This document shows, in pieces, positions 63,335-64,000 of a DNA stretch of 64,000 nucleotides. Location of the stretch: assembly GCF_946902915.1 (NCBI RefSeq), contig NZ_CAMPPY010000002.1:248001-312000 (forward strand), in the 5' to 3' direction. The stretch comes from Streptococcus sp. Marseille-Q5986. GTDB taxonomy: Bacteria > Bacillota > Bacilli > Lactobacillales > Streptococcaceae. Position 1 is the first letter of the stretch. Every line of letters begins with the position of its first letter. The notes below the pieces were generated by a model. The model made no database searches, had not been told where the DNA came from, and saw only the letters and a list, made by a program, of their open reading frames with translations. Position numbers and translations under genes: made by a program.

Positions 63335-64000
63335 TCAAATTCCCTCTTAAATCTAATAATTTGTCTAAATGTGTTGTCTTCCATCTCTGTTTCTAAAATA
63401 ATGTTGTCATACTTATCTAAAATCTCTTTAACATTATTAAGTCCTAGACCTCTGTTTCTTCCCTTGGTAGAAAAACCTAAGGCAAACAAGTCTTCTGAAG
63501 GCGTCATAGTAATTTTACATGAATTCTGGATAACTATAACTGTTTCAAAATCCATTTTAATGACTGCAACTTCCATTTGTTTCAAGTAACTATCTGCGGC
63601 ACCTTCAACAGCATTATTTAATAGAATGCTCATGATGCGAACAAGATCAAGTAAATCCATTGACAATCTAGTAATGACATCTTTTACTTCCAATGTAAAC
63701 TCTACATCATTATTTCGTGCATATACAATCGATTGAGCAATTAAACTTCGTAAAGCCGAATCTTCTATGTTATTTAAATCAAAGTAAGTATATTTATCTG
63801 ACCTCAATTTCTGATTTGCTTTTACTAGGACTTCGTTGTAAATCCTGTCAATTTCATGTAAATCTCCACTGTCAATCGCCATTTGCATGCTGACAAGCAT
63901 CCCTGCATAGTCATGACGAAAACCTCGAATCTCATTATACAAACCCACAATCTCATCTGTATACGTTTGTAAATACTTTTGTTCAAATTTCTTCTGCTTT
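63331..64000 (-). CDS. comD: Competence histidine kinase ComD, C-terminal part (5' end outside window)
   Basis: The frame is open to the window edge. It carries the HPK10-type phosphoacceptor His in GFRHDYAGML, an Asn box NNAVEGAADS and a C-terminal GRNRGLGLNNV ATP-binding region. The N-terminal membrane sensor for CSP is outside the window. Pairs with ComE. Confidence 0.95.
   Translation of the reverse strand, partial: KQKKFEQKYLQTYTDEIVGLYNEIRGFRHDYAGMLVSMQMAIDSGDLHEIDRIYNEVLVKANQKLRSDKYTYFDLNNIEDSALRSLIAQSIVYARNNDVEFTLEVKDVITRLSMDLLDLVRIMSILLNNAVEGAADSYLKQMEVAVIKMDFETVIVIQNSCKITMTPSEDLFALGFSTKGRNRGLGLNNVKEILDKYDNIILETEMEDNTFRQIIRFKREFE

Overview
The window is low-GC streptococcal DNA from a member of the mitis group (Streptococcus mitis, S. 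pseudopneumoniae, S. pneumoniae or a close relative). This rests on recognisable proteins: a choline-binding murein hydrolase (CbpD), a PspC/Hic-like surface protein beside the RR06/HK06 two-component system, a BOX repeat, PcsB, and ComE/ComD beside tRNA-Glu and tRNA-Asn. Three things argue against a plain pneumococcus: polA sits next to cbpD, CbpD is short, and an IS30 remnant lies between gdpP and pcsB where, from memory, pneumococci carry a block including comFA/comFC, cysK, tsf and rpsB. Most genes are on the minus strand and run toward comDE, which lies near oriC in these species.

Layout. 1-4146: the dltXABCD operon for D-alanylation of teichoic acids (dltD cut by the window edge, dltX only 43 codons). 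4279-9190: an AT-rich accessory island that I read as a streptide-type RiPP locus under SHP/Rgg pheromone control. It holds a divergent SHP gene, an Rgg regulator, a 21-residue KGDGW precursor (StrA), a radical SAM/SPASM cyclase (StrB) and two MFS proteins. 9237-10790: a possible small repeat, a secreted bacteriocin-like protein with a divergent two-TM protein, and the tail of a probable replication protein. 10898-15291: glpF-glpO-BOX-glpK for glycerol use. 15452-18883: an Mga-like regulator, hslO and dus. 18952-23358: a lipoprotein, a small secreted protein, the PspC/Hic-like LPXTG protein split at a 13-base poly-G tract, and an ICMT-like membrane protein. 23469-28651: hk06/rr06, then ctsR-clpC with a CtsR operator. 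28728-31721: an HMP/thiamine-precursor ABC transporter under a TPP riboswitch. 31791-35618: polA and cbpD. 35709-39804: veg, dnaB (dnaC), rplI, gdpP. 39952-41110: decayed IS30 element. 41180-50218: pcsB, mreD, mreC, the ECF energizing module, pgsA, a rodZ-like gene and two M16 peptidase homologues. 50380-62340: S4-domain yaaA, recF, guaB, trpS, an ABC-F ATPase, a YfhO-like protein, and a YhgE/Pip protein divergent from its likely TetR repressor. 62380-64000: tRNA-Asn, tRNA-Glu, comE and partial comD.

The strongest unusual signals are in the streptide-type island. The precursor stops right after AKGDGWK, which would omit the last residues of the known streptide core. The SHP pheromone has Gly where its known relative has Glu. 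A 13-bp motif (GCANATATGGGAA) lies upstream of both shp and strA, starting exactly 40 bp before each -10 box, and is a good candidate Rgg operator. Second is the poly-G tract, which would switch the PspC/Hic-like adhesin on and off by one-base slippage. No computation or database search was run; family names come from sequence recognition.
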